Shown: positions 26,409 through 35,690, numbered from the stretch's first letter. The stretch: DNA of 64,000 bases from Candidatus Finniella inopinata (GCA_943322985.2 CALPGA020000006.1:1-64000); one strand, 5' to 3'. Notes: generated from the sequence alone by a model not told the origin. Numbers and translations: made by a program.

Positions 26409-28577
26409 ATGTATAGTGCTGTTGCAAAGGTTTTTTTTAAATTAGCAATATGCTTGGTTATCGCAGGAGCAATTGCAACAGGAACAATTTGTAGCATTTA
26501 CTGGCACTTAAAACCGGGGCTTCCAAATTCTGATTTTTTAAACGATTATCGAGCCCCAGAAGTTACACATGTGTACGATCGACACTTTCGACCTATTCAT
26601 GAATTTGCACCTGTTCACCGAATAAATTTAAAAATTGAAGACATTCCCAAAAAAGTAATTGCTGCATTTTTGGTAGCTGAAGACAAAAACTTTTACTACC
26701 ATCCAGGCATTGACCCTATGCGTATTGCACGCGCTGTGCTTCAAAATTTTTCTCAAAAAAAATCACAGCAAACTTTAGTAGGTGCTTCCACAATTACGCA
26801 GCAAGTAGCTAAAAATTTTTTAGTAGGTAATGAAAAGAGCTTTTTGCGAAAATTTCGAGAAGCTTTTGCCACCCTTTCAATAGAACGTCAACTCAGTAAA
26901 GATAGAATTTTAGAGCTTTATTTAAATCAAATTTATTTAGGAAATGGGGCTTATGGGCTTCAAGCAGCCGCTTTGAATTATTTCAATAAAAGCATGGAAA
27001 ACCTTACAATTTCAGAAGCATGCTTGCTTGCTGCCTTACCAAAAGCACCAGCACAACTATCTAAAAATACACAAAAGCTTAAAGCCAGACGAGATGCCAT
27101 TATTCAAGCGCTTTCTGAACAAAATTATATTTCCAAGCAAGAGGCGTCATCAGCGCTTGAACAATCAATTGAATTTCATCAGGAAAAAAGCTCTCCCTCA
27201 GACTATGGGTATTACATTACTCCATTGCGTGAAGTGCTTGTTGAGGAAATGCCCAAACTCAATATCACTTCTGGGTTAGAAATTTTTAGCTGTATGGATG
27301 CGCGATTTCAACAAGCTGCTCAAAAAGCATTAAGAGATGGCTTGCTAAAATACGACTTAACACAAAAAATTTTCTACAAACCAATTGCCAAATTGGGTGA
27401 TAAATATTCAATTGAAGACCTCAATCAAATAGCAGTTCCTGATTGCCCTGAAAATTATCAAAAATCCATCGTGGATTTTAGCAGTGAAAAACCCTTTATA
27501 CAGCTACAAAACAAACAATCTCTACCTTTAGATACCACTAGCTGGTCACTTGAAACCTCCTTAACAAAAGGGGATGTCGTATTGGTTGAAGTTAAAAATG
27601 GTAAAGCACATTTACGACAAATTCCCGAGGTATCTGGAGCAGTTGTCGTTATGGAAGCGCGGACAGGACAAGTATTAGCGTTAGTGGGCGGCTGGAGCCA
27701 TACAATGTCTCCATTTAATTGCGCCACACAAGCAACTCGACAACCAGGATCTAGCTTTAAACCCTTTGTTTACCTAGCAGCACTAGAACAAGGTATCAGC
27801 CCTAATGATATTATTAACGACAAATCAATCACCATGCTGCTCAATAATGGAAGAGAAATTTATAAACCCAAAAATATAGACAAAAAAACACATGGCTTTG
27901 TAACTGTAAAAAATAGCTTGGCCTATTCCCACAATTTGTCTTCCATTCAGCTTGGGTTAGACACAGGAATTGAACATATTCAAGACATTGCAGAACTATT
28001 TGAAGTATATAATAATGCGTCAAAACACCCTTCTATGATTTTAGGCTCTAAAGAAACGACGTTATTAAAACTTACAAATGCCTACGCTATGATTTTTAAT
28101 GGCGGCTATCATTTAAAACCAAAATTTTACAATGCCTACGCCCAAAGAAAAATTTCATCTATAAATAAAAATTCCAATTTTTGCTGCTTCGAAAGACAAC
28201 AGTCTCTTATGACAGTCCCCATAAGCACTATAACTAGCTATCAGCGTCTTGCCTCACCTTCAGCTATTTTTGGGCTGCTTGAAATGTTGCGTGCTGTCAT
28301 CACTCACGGCACAGGAAAGTCTCTCTTGCCAATTGAACGTGAGTTCAGCGTTAAAATTCGTGGAAAAACAGGCACAACAAACAGCAATCGCGATGCATGG
28401 TTCATAGGAAGCGTCAGCATTCCAGGAACAATTTATCAAGATGATAATCCACTTGTAATTGGCGTTTTCGTTGGTTTTTTAAATCCTAAAAATCTTGGAG
28501 ATGGAAAAGGAGGAGCGTTAGTAGCATTACCAATATTTGGTAACTTTATAAAAAATATTGTTTCTGATACGCTGTAA
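26409..28577 (+). CDS. mrcA: Bifunctional penicillin-binding protein 1A-type
   Basis: A class A PBP that polymerises and cross-links peptidoglycan. One N-terminal membrane helix (about residues 8-32) precedes the GT51 transglycosylase domain, with catalytic Glu E91 in VAEDKNFYYHPG and GASTITQQVAKN plus RKFREAFATLSIERQLSKD split across the usual motifs. The transpeptidase has SSFK at S448-K451 and KTGTTN at K653. At 722 residues it is shorter than E. coli PBP1a, with a small linker domain. It abuts tatD directly, a pairing that looks incidental. Confidence 0.94.
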   Translation: MYSAVAKVFFKLAICLVIAGAIATGTICSIYWHLKPGLPNSDFLNDYRAPEVTHVYDRHFRPIHEFAPVHRINLKIEDIPKKVIAAFLVAEDKNFYYHPGIDPMRIARAVLQNFSQKKSQQTLVGASTITQQVAKNFLVGNEKSFLRKFREAFATLSIERQLSKDRILELYLNQIYLGNGAYGLQAAALNYFNKSMENLTISEACLLAALPKAPAQLSKNTQKLKARRDAIIQALSEQNYISKQEASSALEQSIEFHQEKSSPSDYGYYITPLREVLVEEMPKLNITSGLEIFSCMDARFQQAAQKALRDGLLKYDLTQKIFYKPIAKLGDKYSIEDLNQIAVPDCPENYQKSIVDFSSEKPFIQLQNKQSLPLDTTSWSLETSLTKGDVVLVEVKNGKAHLRQIPEVSGAVVVMEARTGQVLALVGGWSHTMSPFNCATQATRQPGSSFKPFVYLAALEQGISPNDIINDKSITMLLNNGREIYKPKNIDKKTHGFVTVKNSLAYSHNLSSIQLGLDTGIEHIQDIAELFEVYNNASKHPSMILGSKETTLLKLTNAYAMIFNGGYHLKPKFYNAYAQRKISSINKNSNFCCFERQQSLMTVPISTITSYQRLASPSAIFGLLEMLRAVITHGTGKSLLPIEREFSVKIRGKTGTTNSNRDAWFIGSVSIPGTIYQDDNPLVIGVFVGFLNPKNLGDGKGGALVALPIFGNFIKNIVSDTL

Positions 28578-28598
28578 AAGTATATAAATTTTAGCCCC

Positions 28599-29945
28599 AA
28601 GGAGCTTGAGTAGAGTTTGTCGCAGTCTTTTGTTACGCACACCGAAGAAATTCCAAGCAGCATATTAAATAAAGTCGCTGGTGGCGGTCGTACATATTCG
28701 TACTGGCGGCGCAGGATCATGCTATCTATTATGATTGGCTATGCAGCTTTTTATTTGGTGCGCCAAAATTTCACGATGGCAATTCCTTATCTACAGTCTG
28801 AGCTTGGGTATTCAAAAGCAGAAATCGGCATAATTATCTCTACGGGCGCTATACTGTATGGCCTTGGAAAAGGCCTATCTGGCTTATTGGGCGATCGAAG
28901 CAATGCTCGTTACTTTATGAGTGCAGGATTATTAGGATCAGCAATAGTTACTTTTTTTCTTGGATTCAGCTCAACATGGTTGGTCTTGCTTGCTTTATAC
29001 GCTCTTAATAATTGCTTTCAATCAATGGGGTGGCCACCTTGCGCAAGACTTTTAACCCATTGGTTTAGCCCTAGAGAAATTGGCACAAAGTGGGCGCTTT
29101 GGAATACATCTCAACAAATTGGTGGTGCCAGCGTTTTGATAATCTCCCCTTATATTATGGCTGCATATGGATGGAGATACGTCTTCTTTGTGCCTGCTGT
29201 GCTTTGCGTAGGTTTTGCTTTTTTCTTGCTCAACCGCCTACGTGATACTCCTGAATCTTTAGGACTACCACCTATTGAAGCTCACCATGGGCTTGTTGAG
29301 GCGCATGAAGTTGATGACAGCAAATTATCAACCAAAGAAATTTTCTTTCAAGTAACTAGAAACAAACTTGTATGGTATATGTGTGGCGCAAACTTTTTTG
29401 TCTATATTGTACGCATGTTTATGTTCAACTGGGCCCCTACTTTTCTAAGTGAATTTAAGGGTAGCAGCCTTAAACTAGCGGGTTGGCAAGCAGCCATGTT
29501 TGATATTACCGGCATGTTTGGTGGTCTTATCGCTGGGTATTTGTCAGACAAAGTATTTGAAGGCAGACGCGGACGTGTTGGCCTTTTATATATGCTTGTT
29601 TTAACCGTAAGTATTGTATTTTTATGGCAATCTCCTGTTAATCAAAAATGGCAACATTTTCTAAGCATGATGCTTATTGGATTTTTGGTCACAGGCCCCC
29701 AAATTTTAGTTGGTGTCGCAGCTTCTGATTTCGCTTCTAAAAAGGCCGCAGGAGCTGCTTCTGGTTTAACAGGCACTGTTGGATATCTTGGTGCAGCAGT
29801 TACAGGAGTAGGTGTTGGCCTTATCGTTGATAACTCAGGTTGGGATGCTGCATTCGCTTCTATTGCAGTTTGTGCATTACTTAGTGCTTTTTTCTTTGCA
29901 CTAACCTGGAATCACCGTGCTAAGGTTCTGGACAAGCAAAATTAA
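28599..29945 (+). CDS. MFS organophosphate:phosphate antiporter-like transporter (GlpT/UhpC type)
   Basis: A 12-helix MFS carrier of the organophosphate:Pi antiporter family. The coding part begins with TTG at 28617; the listed left edge includes the AAGGAG ribosome site at 28599. The family core is SYWRRRIMLSIMIGYAAFYLVRQNF (in parts), ELGYSKAEIGIIIST, and NCFQSMGWPPCARLLTHWFS between helices 4 and 5, which is diagnostic for GlpT/UhpT/UhpC. The loop motif LGDRSNAR follows helix 2. Intracellular bacteria use such carriers to import host hexose phosphates or glycerol-3-phosphate. The substrate and the sensor-versus-transporter role are not resolved here. Confidence 0.85.
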
Positions 29946-30008
29946 CATATCATTTCTCATGTTTCTTCATTTTCGTACAATTAAGGAAAAGTCTGGCATC
30001 TAAATCAT

Positions 30009-30074
30009 ATGTGGCAAGCAACTGTTTATACGCTTTTTCCAGATATGCTCCCTGGGTCAACAAGTAAACAATAA
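30009..30074 (+). pseudogene. 5' remnant of trmD at the left edge of the insert
   Basis: The first 48 bases of trmD recur here (30009..30056 against 34360..34407, 45/48 identical). They give MWQATVYTLFPDM, then diverge and stop after 21 codons. Weaker similarity extends about 20 bp upstream of both copies. Together with the intact trmD 4.35 kb away it forms a direct repeat bracketing the insert. Confidence 0.85.
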
Positions 30075-30122
30075 GTTATTTAGAAGCTGCCAGCCACAAT
30101 CTAATTCACAGAGTATTTTTAT

Positions 30123-30569
30123 TTAGAATTTCTTTTTTTTTGCTAATTTTCCTCGGACTGTCACATTTAGATTTATAAAATCTTCAAACGTTGCGCAAGA
30201 AAAAGACAACATAGATAGATTTAACAAAAAGAAGTTACTAATCAGTGCGATTAGATATATATTTTTTTTCAGTAGATTGTAACTCTTTTTATAACACTCA
30301 TTTTTAAAAGAGCTTTGAGTCATGAATGTTTTGTAATAATCTATATTTTCAGTCTCTTTTTCTAATAAGACTTTGTCAGAGTCAGATTTATTGAGATGCT
30401 TTTTGACATATTCACCAATCCCTTCTGGATCACAATCAGATACTTCAATCACAACAGAAGCGGTAAATTTTGAAGAAATGGTATTTACTTTAGAAAAATC
30501 TGAGATTGGATTGTTATCGAGAAAAATATAGCTTTCTGAATTTTTAACAAAAAATTCTTTTTCCTCCAT
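30123..30569 (-). CDS. Island small membrane-anchored hypothetical protein
   Basis: 148 residues, no recognised family. It is polar for the first 100 residues and carries one hydrophobic segment (IYLIALISNFFLLNLSMLSF, about residues 104-123), then a short tail ending KLAKKKKF, so it is probably a C-terminally anchored membrane protein with a positive C-terminus. A strong ribosome site (GGAGGGCAA before ATG) supports the start. The coding strand is exceptionally A/T-rich. A palindromic operator-like element lies 89 bp upstream of the start, matching one at the same position ahead of the gene at 33730. Confidence 0.65.
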   Translation of the reverse strand: MEEKEFFVKNSESYIFLDNNPISDFSKVNTISSKFTASVVIEVSDCDPEGIGEYVKKHLNKSDSDKVLLEKETENIDYYKTFMTQSSFKNECYKKSYNLLKKNIYLIALISNFFLLNLSMLSFSCATFEDFINLNVTVRGKLAKKKKF

Positions 30570-30657
30570 TTGCCCTCCAATTACTAGCGAACTAAAAAGT
30601 CCTTTGATCGCTACTAAAATAGAAGTTATAAGAAAAAATTCTATCCTTCAAAATGCA

Positions 30658-30676
30658 CTAAGGAAAAATCCCTTAG
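30658..30676. promoter_or_regulatory. Palindromic operator-like element O1
   Basis: CTAAGGAAAAATCCCTTAG: a palindrome of two 8-bp arms about a 3-bp centre with one mismatch. Its copy O2 (34211) shares 15 of 16 bases. It directly follows the stop of the LuxR-STAND gene and lies 89 bp upstream of the 30123-30569 gene, both on the minus strand. It may act as a terminator for the former, an operator for the latter, or both. Confidence 0.55.
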
Positions 30677-33469
30677 CTAAGCATCAAAAAAGTTAAAGGA
30701 AGGGAAAATGGAAGCCCTATTGGTGATGCACTTCACATCAAATAGGTTGAGTATTGTCATCATTCCAGAATCACTAGGGAAATATTGACGAACCGTCTTT
30801 TCAAACATTGATTCATAGCTTTTCAAAATAAAAGAGTTGAAATTCCCTTGATACTTATAGTTGTTTATAAGACTTTTAATAACGATATAATTTCTTGGAT
30901 GCCGATTCTTATTCAAAATTGCAAAAGCATCTTTTAGGAAATATTCAGCGATTTTGTAATTACCCATTAGTGAGTTGATTCGCCCTATATAGTTTTTGCA
31001 AAACCCCACTTGTACAGAATTTTCACCAGCTAATTTTGTGTATGTTTTTAGCATCCTATCTAAAATGCTGAGCGCTTTCGAATATTCGTGCAAATTTATA
31101 TAAACCCGCACTAATCTTTCTAATGCCCACGATACAGATATATGATCTTTTTCACCATTTTCAATAAAAATATCTGCGTACTCTTTAACGACAGCTTCAG
31201 CAGTAAGCCAATCACCTGTGATACTAGCACTTGTTAAAGCTTTGTATATCAACGCCCATCCCATTTCACGATTCTGAGGTGTGTAGTACTTTTTGTATAC
31301 TTCGACCCCTTTGTCAATTAACTGTTTTGATTGATTTAAGTCCCATAAGTAATAATACAAAATACCAAGGTTCAAATTAACCCAAGCTACTTCAATTTCA
31401 TTTTTCCCAGGGTATTTACTATGGATATCCAAACTTTTCTCAAGCAAAATTTTTGCTTTCTTGTAATCACCAATGCGCCGGTAAAAACGTCCCATATTCG
31501 CAAAAACCCAAGCAGTTTTGGGATGCTCTGATCCATAGTGCTCTTGATAAATTTCTAAGCTTTTTTGCAAATAATGTTCAGTTTTATGATAATCACCTAA
31601 TCGTCTATAAAAATTGCCTAAATGCACTAAAATCCATACGCACTGCACAGGATTTTCTTTTTGGTAGTATTTTTGATACTTATCTAAGCTTTCCTCAAAA
31701 AATTTACGTTGTCTTTCAACATCAGACTTACTTAAAACACCCAATTGCCCTAGAACCCATGCCACTTTTGGATGAGCATTGGGATAGTGTTTTTTGTAAA
31801 CAACCAAACTATTTTCTAATAAAATTTTTGATTGACTCTGATTTACTTGCTTGATTATATCAATATTTGCAATTTTTACATTCAAATTTGCAAGGGCAAT
31901 TTTGTTTAAAATATTATCGTGACTAACTAAAACTAAAAGATGCGGCAGTAAGAGTTGTAGAGACTGCAAATCTTGTTCTACAAGAAGTTTATCAGCATAT
32001 TTTTCGATGCTCTCTGTTATATTTTCCACTTTGTTTTGTTGCTTCATAGTTTTTAAAATTTGCAAGAAATAAGAACGTACAACTGTTTGTGTGGCACTAT
32101 GTAAACTAATGGTTTTTCCACAACAACTGAGTAAAAAATGCTTTTGCAAAGCATGTAAGAACTTATCAACAGTGACAGGATTTTTATAAAAATCTAAAAT
32201 TTCTCGTGGAATATTTTTTGCATCAATCACACTCAGTAAAAGTAGTAAATCAAAAAAATCTTGATCTTCTGCTAACAAGTTTTTCACTGATAACCCAATA
32301 ATATTAAAACGAGTCTTCGTGTAATTCCCCACGTCCTTTAAAATGTCCGTTTGAGCCTCGCTAAATTGCATACTATTTTCCTGCATTCGGCTTAAGTATT
32401 CTTGAGAAGAAATCGACACTGTTTTTAAGTAATGTGCAGCTGTGGAAATGTCCAAGGGATATGGCGGCAAACTATCAAGAAAATGCTGTTCTTCTTTTGA
32501 TACATCTCCTTGAAGAGATAGAATTTTGCTATACAATTGTATCTTTTCCTTATGATCAAGCTCTGAAACTTCTATCACTGCTCCAGACATATTATTTACC
32601 GAATCACAAGTTGTTAAAATAATCTTACCCTTTCCCCAGATAGTTGAATCGTGGGGTAAATAACCTTGAATATTTTTAGTATCAGTAACGTTATCAAATA
32701 TTAAAAGCCAATCAGGATTGAGTGATAATTTTTCCTTAAGCATCTGTAATAATGTTGATTCATATTGTGGTGTGTTACGAATTTTTTGCAGGCTTTGATA
32801 CCCTGACGTGTCCCTTTCCTTGTGAAGTATTGCAATCAGAAGTTTTTCAAAAGAAATAAGAATACTTTCTTTACTACTTGCGCAAATTTCCCAAATTAAC
32901 CCTTCGTGATATTTCTTTGCGTAACTACGAGCTATAATCGTTTTTCCTGCACCTGCAACTCCTTTTAAAGCAATTATTTTAATACCATCGTGACTTTTTG
33001 AAAACTGATGTTTAATTTCCTTCAGTAAATTTTGACGTTCTAAAAACGCCAGTTTATTAGGCAAAAGCAGATCATCTTTTATAGTTGATTTTTCATGAAA
33101 AAATAAAAATTTCATTAAGAAAACACATACTAAAACACTCGCAAAAGCTGCAAACCACACAAAATTTATAGAAGATTTTTTTGAAGAATTTTGATGTATT
33201 AATTCATTGGACTGAATAATTGGTGAAAAATCTTTCCCAAGAATTTTTGTGTAATGTTGCTGCACTGATTGCAACATATTAGCTTCAACAATTTGGTCTA
33301 TTAAATGCTCTCGTGAAGTGCAATTCGTCTTAAGCATAAGATTTCTAATATGCGTTTCCACAGTTTTAGGAGAGATTTTTAATAAAGATGCCGTTTTTTT
33401 TACACCACGCCCATTTAAAAGGCAGGAAACAACATCTAGTTCTCGTGCGGTTAACAAACTTAGAGACAT
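30677..33469 (-). CDS. LuxR-type HTH / transmembrane / STAND NTPase / TPR protein
   Basis: A 930-residue modular protein. Residues 5-60 form a LuxR/GerE HTH (LTARELDVVSCLLNGRG, ISPKTVETHIRNLMLKTNC). Residues 101-124 are a hydrophobic segment (FVWFAAFASVLVCVFLMKFLFF). An NB-ARC/STAND NTPase follows, with Walker A GVAGAGKT (170-177) and Walker B DWLLIFDN (253-260). About ten TPR units occupy roughly 600-890 (for example HLGNFYRRLGDYHKTEHYLQKSLEIYQ in parts). I start at 33469, just before the HTH; the frame continues upstream through a palindrome that is unlikely to be coding. It is the central gene of the trmD insert, probably a ligand- or host-signal-gated regulator of its two small neighbours. 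Confidence 0.8.
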   Translation of the reverse strand: MSLSLLTARELDVVSCLLNGRGVKKTASLLKISPKTVETHIRNLMLKTNCTSREHLIDQIVEANMLQSVQQHYTKILGKDFSPIIQSNELIHQNSSKKSSINFVWFAAFASVLVCVFLMKFLFFHEKSTIKDDLLLPNKLAFLERQNLLKEIKHQFSKSHDGIKIIALKGVAGAGKTIIARSYAKKYHEGLIWEICASSKESILISFEKLLIAILHKERDTSGYQSLQKIRNTPQYESTLLQMLKEKLSLNPDWLLIFDNVTDTKNIQGYLPHDSTIWGKGKIILTTCDSVNNMSGAVIEVSELDHKEKIQLYSKILSLQGDVSKEEQHFLDSLPPYPLDISTAAHYLKTVSISSQEYLSRMQENSMQFSEAQTDILKDVGNYTKTRFNIIGLSVKNLLAEDQDFFDLLLLLSVIDAKNIPREILDFYKNPVTVDKFLHALQKHFLLSCCGKTISLHSATQTVVRSYFLQILKTMKQQNKVENITESIEKYADKLLVEQDLQSLQLLLPHLLVLVSHDNILNKIALANLNVKIANIDIIKQVNQSQSKILLENSLVVYKKHYPNAHPKVAWVLGQLGVLSKSDVERQRKFFEESLDKYQKYYQKENPVQCVWILVHLGNFYRRLGDYHKTEHYLQKSLEIYQEHYGSEHPKTAWVFANMGRFYRRIGDYKKAKILLEKSLDIHSKYPGKNEIEVAWVNLNLGILYYYLWDLNQSKQLIDKGVEVYKKYYTPQNREMGWALIYKALTSASITGDWLTAEAVVKEYADIFIENGEKDHISVSWALERLVRVYINLHEYSKALSILDRMLKTYTKLAGENSVQVGFCKNYIGRINSLMGNYKIAEYFLKDAFAILNKNRHPRNYIVIKSLINNYKYQGNFNSFILKSYESMFEKTVRQYFPSDSGMMTILNLFDVKCITNRASIFPSFNFFDA

Positions 33470-33586
33470 AAATACCAATTTATTTTTAAGATGTAGATTG
33501 CTTACAAAATGCGCCCCACATATAAGCACAATTAAGCCATTCGTAGCAAGAGAAGATGAACACCACTGCGATATAATTAGTCTCAG

Positions 33587-33662
33587 GGTATTGGTTTTTA
33601 TTTTAGGTCTGACACCCAACCTTCACAATTAAAGTGTCAGGCCTAAAATAAAAACTAATACC
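33587..33662. repeat. 29-bp inverted repeat in the LuxR-STAND leader
   Basis: Arms 33587..33615 and 33634..33662 match at 27 of 29 positions around an 18-nt loop, running from GGTATTGG to CTAATACC on the plus strand. The element lies 118-193 bp upstream of the LuxR-STAND start. Confidence 0.9.
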
Positions 33663-33734
33663 TAACCAAACTGTCTCACATACCTAAAAAAGATAATTAA
33701 GCAATCTTATTTTTTATTAGTTTTTATTTTTAGG
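33641..33734 (-). promoter_or_regulatory. Alternative hairpin pairing in the LuxR-STAND leader
   Basis: The right arm of the inverted repeat (33641..33659) is also complementary to 33715..33734, with 19 matches and a 1-nt bulge. One central arm can therefore pair with either the upstream or the downstream partner, like an attenuator. It may instead be a decayed third copy of a mobile palindrome. Confidence 0.4.
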
Positions 33735-34119
33735 ATCTATTTATTATTTTTTTCATTAAACCTTGAAATTTTATTTGATCGAAATATCCTAAACTTAATG
33801 CCTCACTATCGATAGTGGCCAAATATATTTCTTGATTTTGGTGTTTAACAATCATCTTTACGATGTTGCCTTCGTTACTTTTAGTAGGGTCAACGCTCAA
33901 AAACCCAGACCATCCCTTTACTGGTTTTTCACGATTATTCTTAAGAGGCGTTATTTTGAACGCTTTAGTTTCATAACAATTAAGTATTTCAATTTTGTGA
34001 TTTTGAACTGTCTGACACGCGCCCCTTTTTAATGCCTGGCACTTATCTTCATTGGATATACTATAGCCTTTAACACATGTTAATAGCATGGCTATTGTTA
34101 TTAATTTCGCTTTTTTCAT
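33730..34119 (-). CDS. Island small secreted hypothetical protein
   Basis: 129 residues, family unknown. It opens with a signal peptide (KKAKLITIAMLLTCVKGYS). The mature part has three cysteines (DKC, GAC, LNC), enough for a disulfide in the periplasm or outside the cell, and a compact beta-rich look (GWSGFLSVDPT, IVKMIVKHQNQEIYLATI). AAAAAGGAAAAC before the ATG supplies a ribosome site. A copy of the palindromic operator lies 92 bp upstream. It is the last gene of the insert on the trmD side and runs in the same direction as the other two. Its stop overlaps the alternative hairpin arm. Confidence 0.65.
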   Translation of the reverse strand: MKKAKLITIAMLLTCVKGYSISNEDKCQALKRGACQTVQNHKIEILNCYETKAFKITPLKNNREKPVKGWSGFLSVDPTKSNEGNIVKMIVKHQNQEIYLATIDSEALSLGYFDQIKFQGLMKKIINRS

Positions 34120-34210
34120 ATTATGTTTTCCTTTTTAAATTTAATGCGAATGCGTTTGCACAGTCCTTATTTAAAAGGTTAAAAAAATAAAACATAGCGA
34201 GAAAAATACC

Positions 34211-34229
34211 CTAAGGGAAAATCCCTGAA
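34211..34229. promoter_or_regulatory. Palindromic operator-like element O2
   Basis: CTAAGGGAAAATCCCTGAA: the left arm is intact, and two right-arm bases differ from the consensus CTAAGGGAAAATCCCTTAG. 15 of 16 core bases match O1. It lies 92 bp upstream of the start of the 33730-34119 gene, the same spacing as O1 to its gene. Confidence 0.6.
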
Positions 34230-34359
34230 TAGTTTTTGCGTTTCTAGTTAATGATGAAAGTGAGAGCGTTTTTATAACATGGTGTTTGTGTAGAAAGTAT
34301 GTTAAATCTCAGTCGTTATACATTTTTAACTAATCCGTCCAAAAGAAGTCTTACGTCTA

Positions 34360-35082
34360 ATGTGGCAAGCAACTGTTTATACTCTTTTTCCAGATATGTT
34401 TCCTGGGCCATTAGGGCAGTCTATTGCCGGTAAATCTATGCAACAAGGAATTTGGAAGTTAAACGCGGTCAATATTCGTGACTTTGCATTGGATAAACAT
34501 AAGACCGTAGATGATACCAGTTATGGAGGCGGCACAGGCATGGTAATGCGCCCTGACGTAATTCATTCGGCACTTTCTGCGCACGCACAGCCCGGCACAA
34601 AGCTTATTTATGCATCCCCTAAGGGTAAGCCGCTTACACAATCCATGATTCGTTCGTGGCTAGCTGATTACCCAAATGGAATTGGCATACTATGCGGACG
34701 TTATGAAGGCGTTGATCAACGCGTGCTTAATCAATGGCATGAAACTCATGGCCTTGAAGATATAAGCATTGGAGATTATGTATTGTCTGGAGGAGAGCTT
34801 GCAGCACTTGCTATGCTTGATGCTTGCGTCCGACTTCTACCCGGCGTTTTAGAAAAACCAGACGCCACAACTATTGAAAGTTTTGAACTGGACTTACTAG
34901 AATACCCGCAGTATACTAAACCCCAAATTTGGAATAATACGGTCGTGCCGGATGTGCTGCTTTCTGGCGACCATAAGTCTATTGCCGCATGGCGCTTAAA
35001 AGAAGCAGAAACAATAACACAAAGCCGTCGACCTGATCTCTGGCAACGATATAAAGCCAATCAAAAGCCGGTTAAAAAATAA
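34360..35082 (+). CDS. trmD: tRNA (guanine-N1)-methyltransferase
   Basis: Methylates G37 of tRNAs with SAM to prevent +1 frameshifting. SPOUT knot motifs: DDTSYGGGTGMVMRPDV, LIYASPKGKPL, GILCGRYEGVDQR and SIGDYVLSGGELAALAMLDA, with the catalytic Asp in the linker before CVRLLPGVL. 240 residues, full length. rplS follows after 12 bp. rpsP and rimM, the usual upstream partners, are absent; instead the insert lies upstream, and a copy of the first 48 bp of trmD remains at 30009. Confidence 0.97.
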   Translation: MWQATVYTLFPDMFPGPLGQSIAGKSMQQGIWKLNAVNIRDFALDKHKTVDDTSYGGGTGMVMRPDVIHSALSAHAQPGTKLIYASPKGKPLTQSMIRSWLADYPNGIGILCGRYEGVDQRVLNQWHETHGLEDISIGDYVLSGGELAALAMLDACVRLLPGVLEKPDATTIESFELDLLEYPQYTKPQIWNNTVVPDVLLSGDHKSIAAWRLKEAETITQSRRPDLWQRYKANQKPVKK

Positions 35083-35094
35083 AAGGAAGTGTTC

Positions 35095-35526
35095 ATGAAT
35101 ATTATTCAACAAGTTGAAAAAGCCCAATTAGAAAGACTATCAATTGACAAAGTAATTCCTGACTTTCGTACAGGCGATTCTTTACGCGTGCTAGTAAAAG
35201 TTATTGAAGGTGAGCGTCAGCGTCACCAGCCTTTTGAAGGTGTAGTTATTGGCCGCAAAAATAGCGGTGTAAAATCTACTTTTAGAGTTCGTAAAATTTC
35301 TTATGGTGAAGGTGTTGAGCGCGTTTTCTCACTTTATTCACCAAACATTAAAATTGAAGTTACTCGTCGTGGCGATGTTCGTCGCGCTAAGCTGTACTAT
35401 TTGCGTGATCGTCGCGGCAAAAGCGCACGTATCGCAGAACGTGCATACCGCGCTGAACCAAAAATTGCAGCAGCACCTGTTGCGACTGCTGCTCCAGTTG
35501 AAGCAAAAGCTCCTGAAGCAGAATAA
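35095..35526 (+). CDS. rplS: 50S ribosomal protein L19
   Basis: L19 at the 30S-50S interface. I start at ATG 35095 ([14 protein letters not shown]) rather than the GTG six bases earlier, because AAGGAAG (35083-35089) is then correctly spaced. Core motifs: [42 protein letters not shown] and [13 protein letters not shown]. The last 25 residues are an Ala/Pro/Glu-rich extension ([17 protein letters not shown]). Operon with trmD. Confidence 0.97.
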   Translation: MNIIQQVEKAQLERLSIDKVIPDFRTGDSLRVLVKVIEGERQRHQPFEGVVIGRKNSGVKSTFRVRKISYGEGVERVFSLYSPNIKIEVTRRGDVRRAKLYYLRDRRGKSARIAERAYRAEPKIAAAPVATAAPVEAKAPEAE

Positions 35527-35547
35527 AAAGGTCGAAGATATTAAAAT

Positions 35548-35574
35548 AAAACCCAGCCTTGTGCTGGGTTTTTT
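35548..35574 (+). terminator. Terminator after rplS
   Basis: AACCCAGC-CTTGT-GCTGGGTT followed by TTTT, 22 bp after the stop. Confidence 0.9.
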
Positions 35575-35690
35575 CGTAGTTGAATAATTACCACAATCAG
35601 GAAAAATCAACTAAATCAAGTTTTAATTACAAACTCACATAATAATATTTGTGCTATACATTACCGGTTATAAAATTTATAGGAATTATC

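Noticed and set aside
33470-33619. 50-residue N-terminal extension of the LuxR-STAND protein
   Set aside because: It has low-complexity sequence unrelated to HTH proteins; its first codons run into the palindrome, and the HTH begins right after the ATG at 33469.
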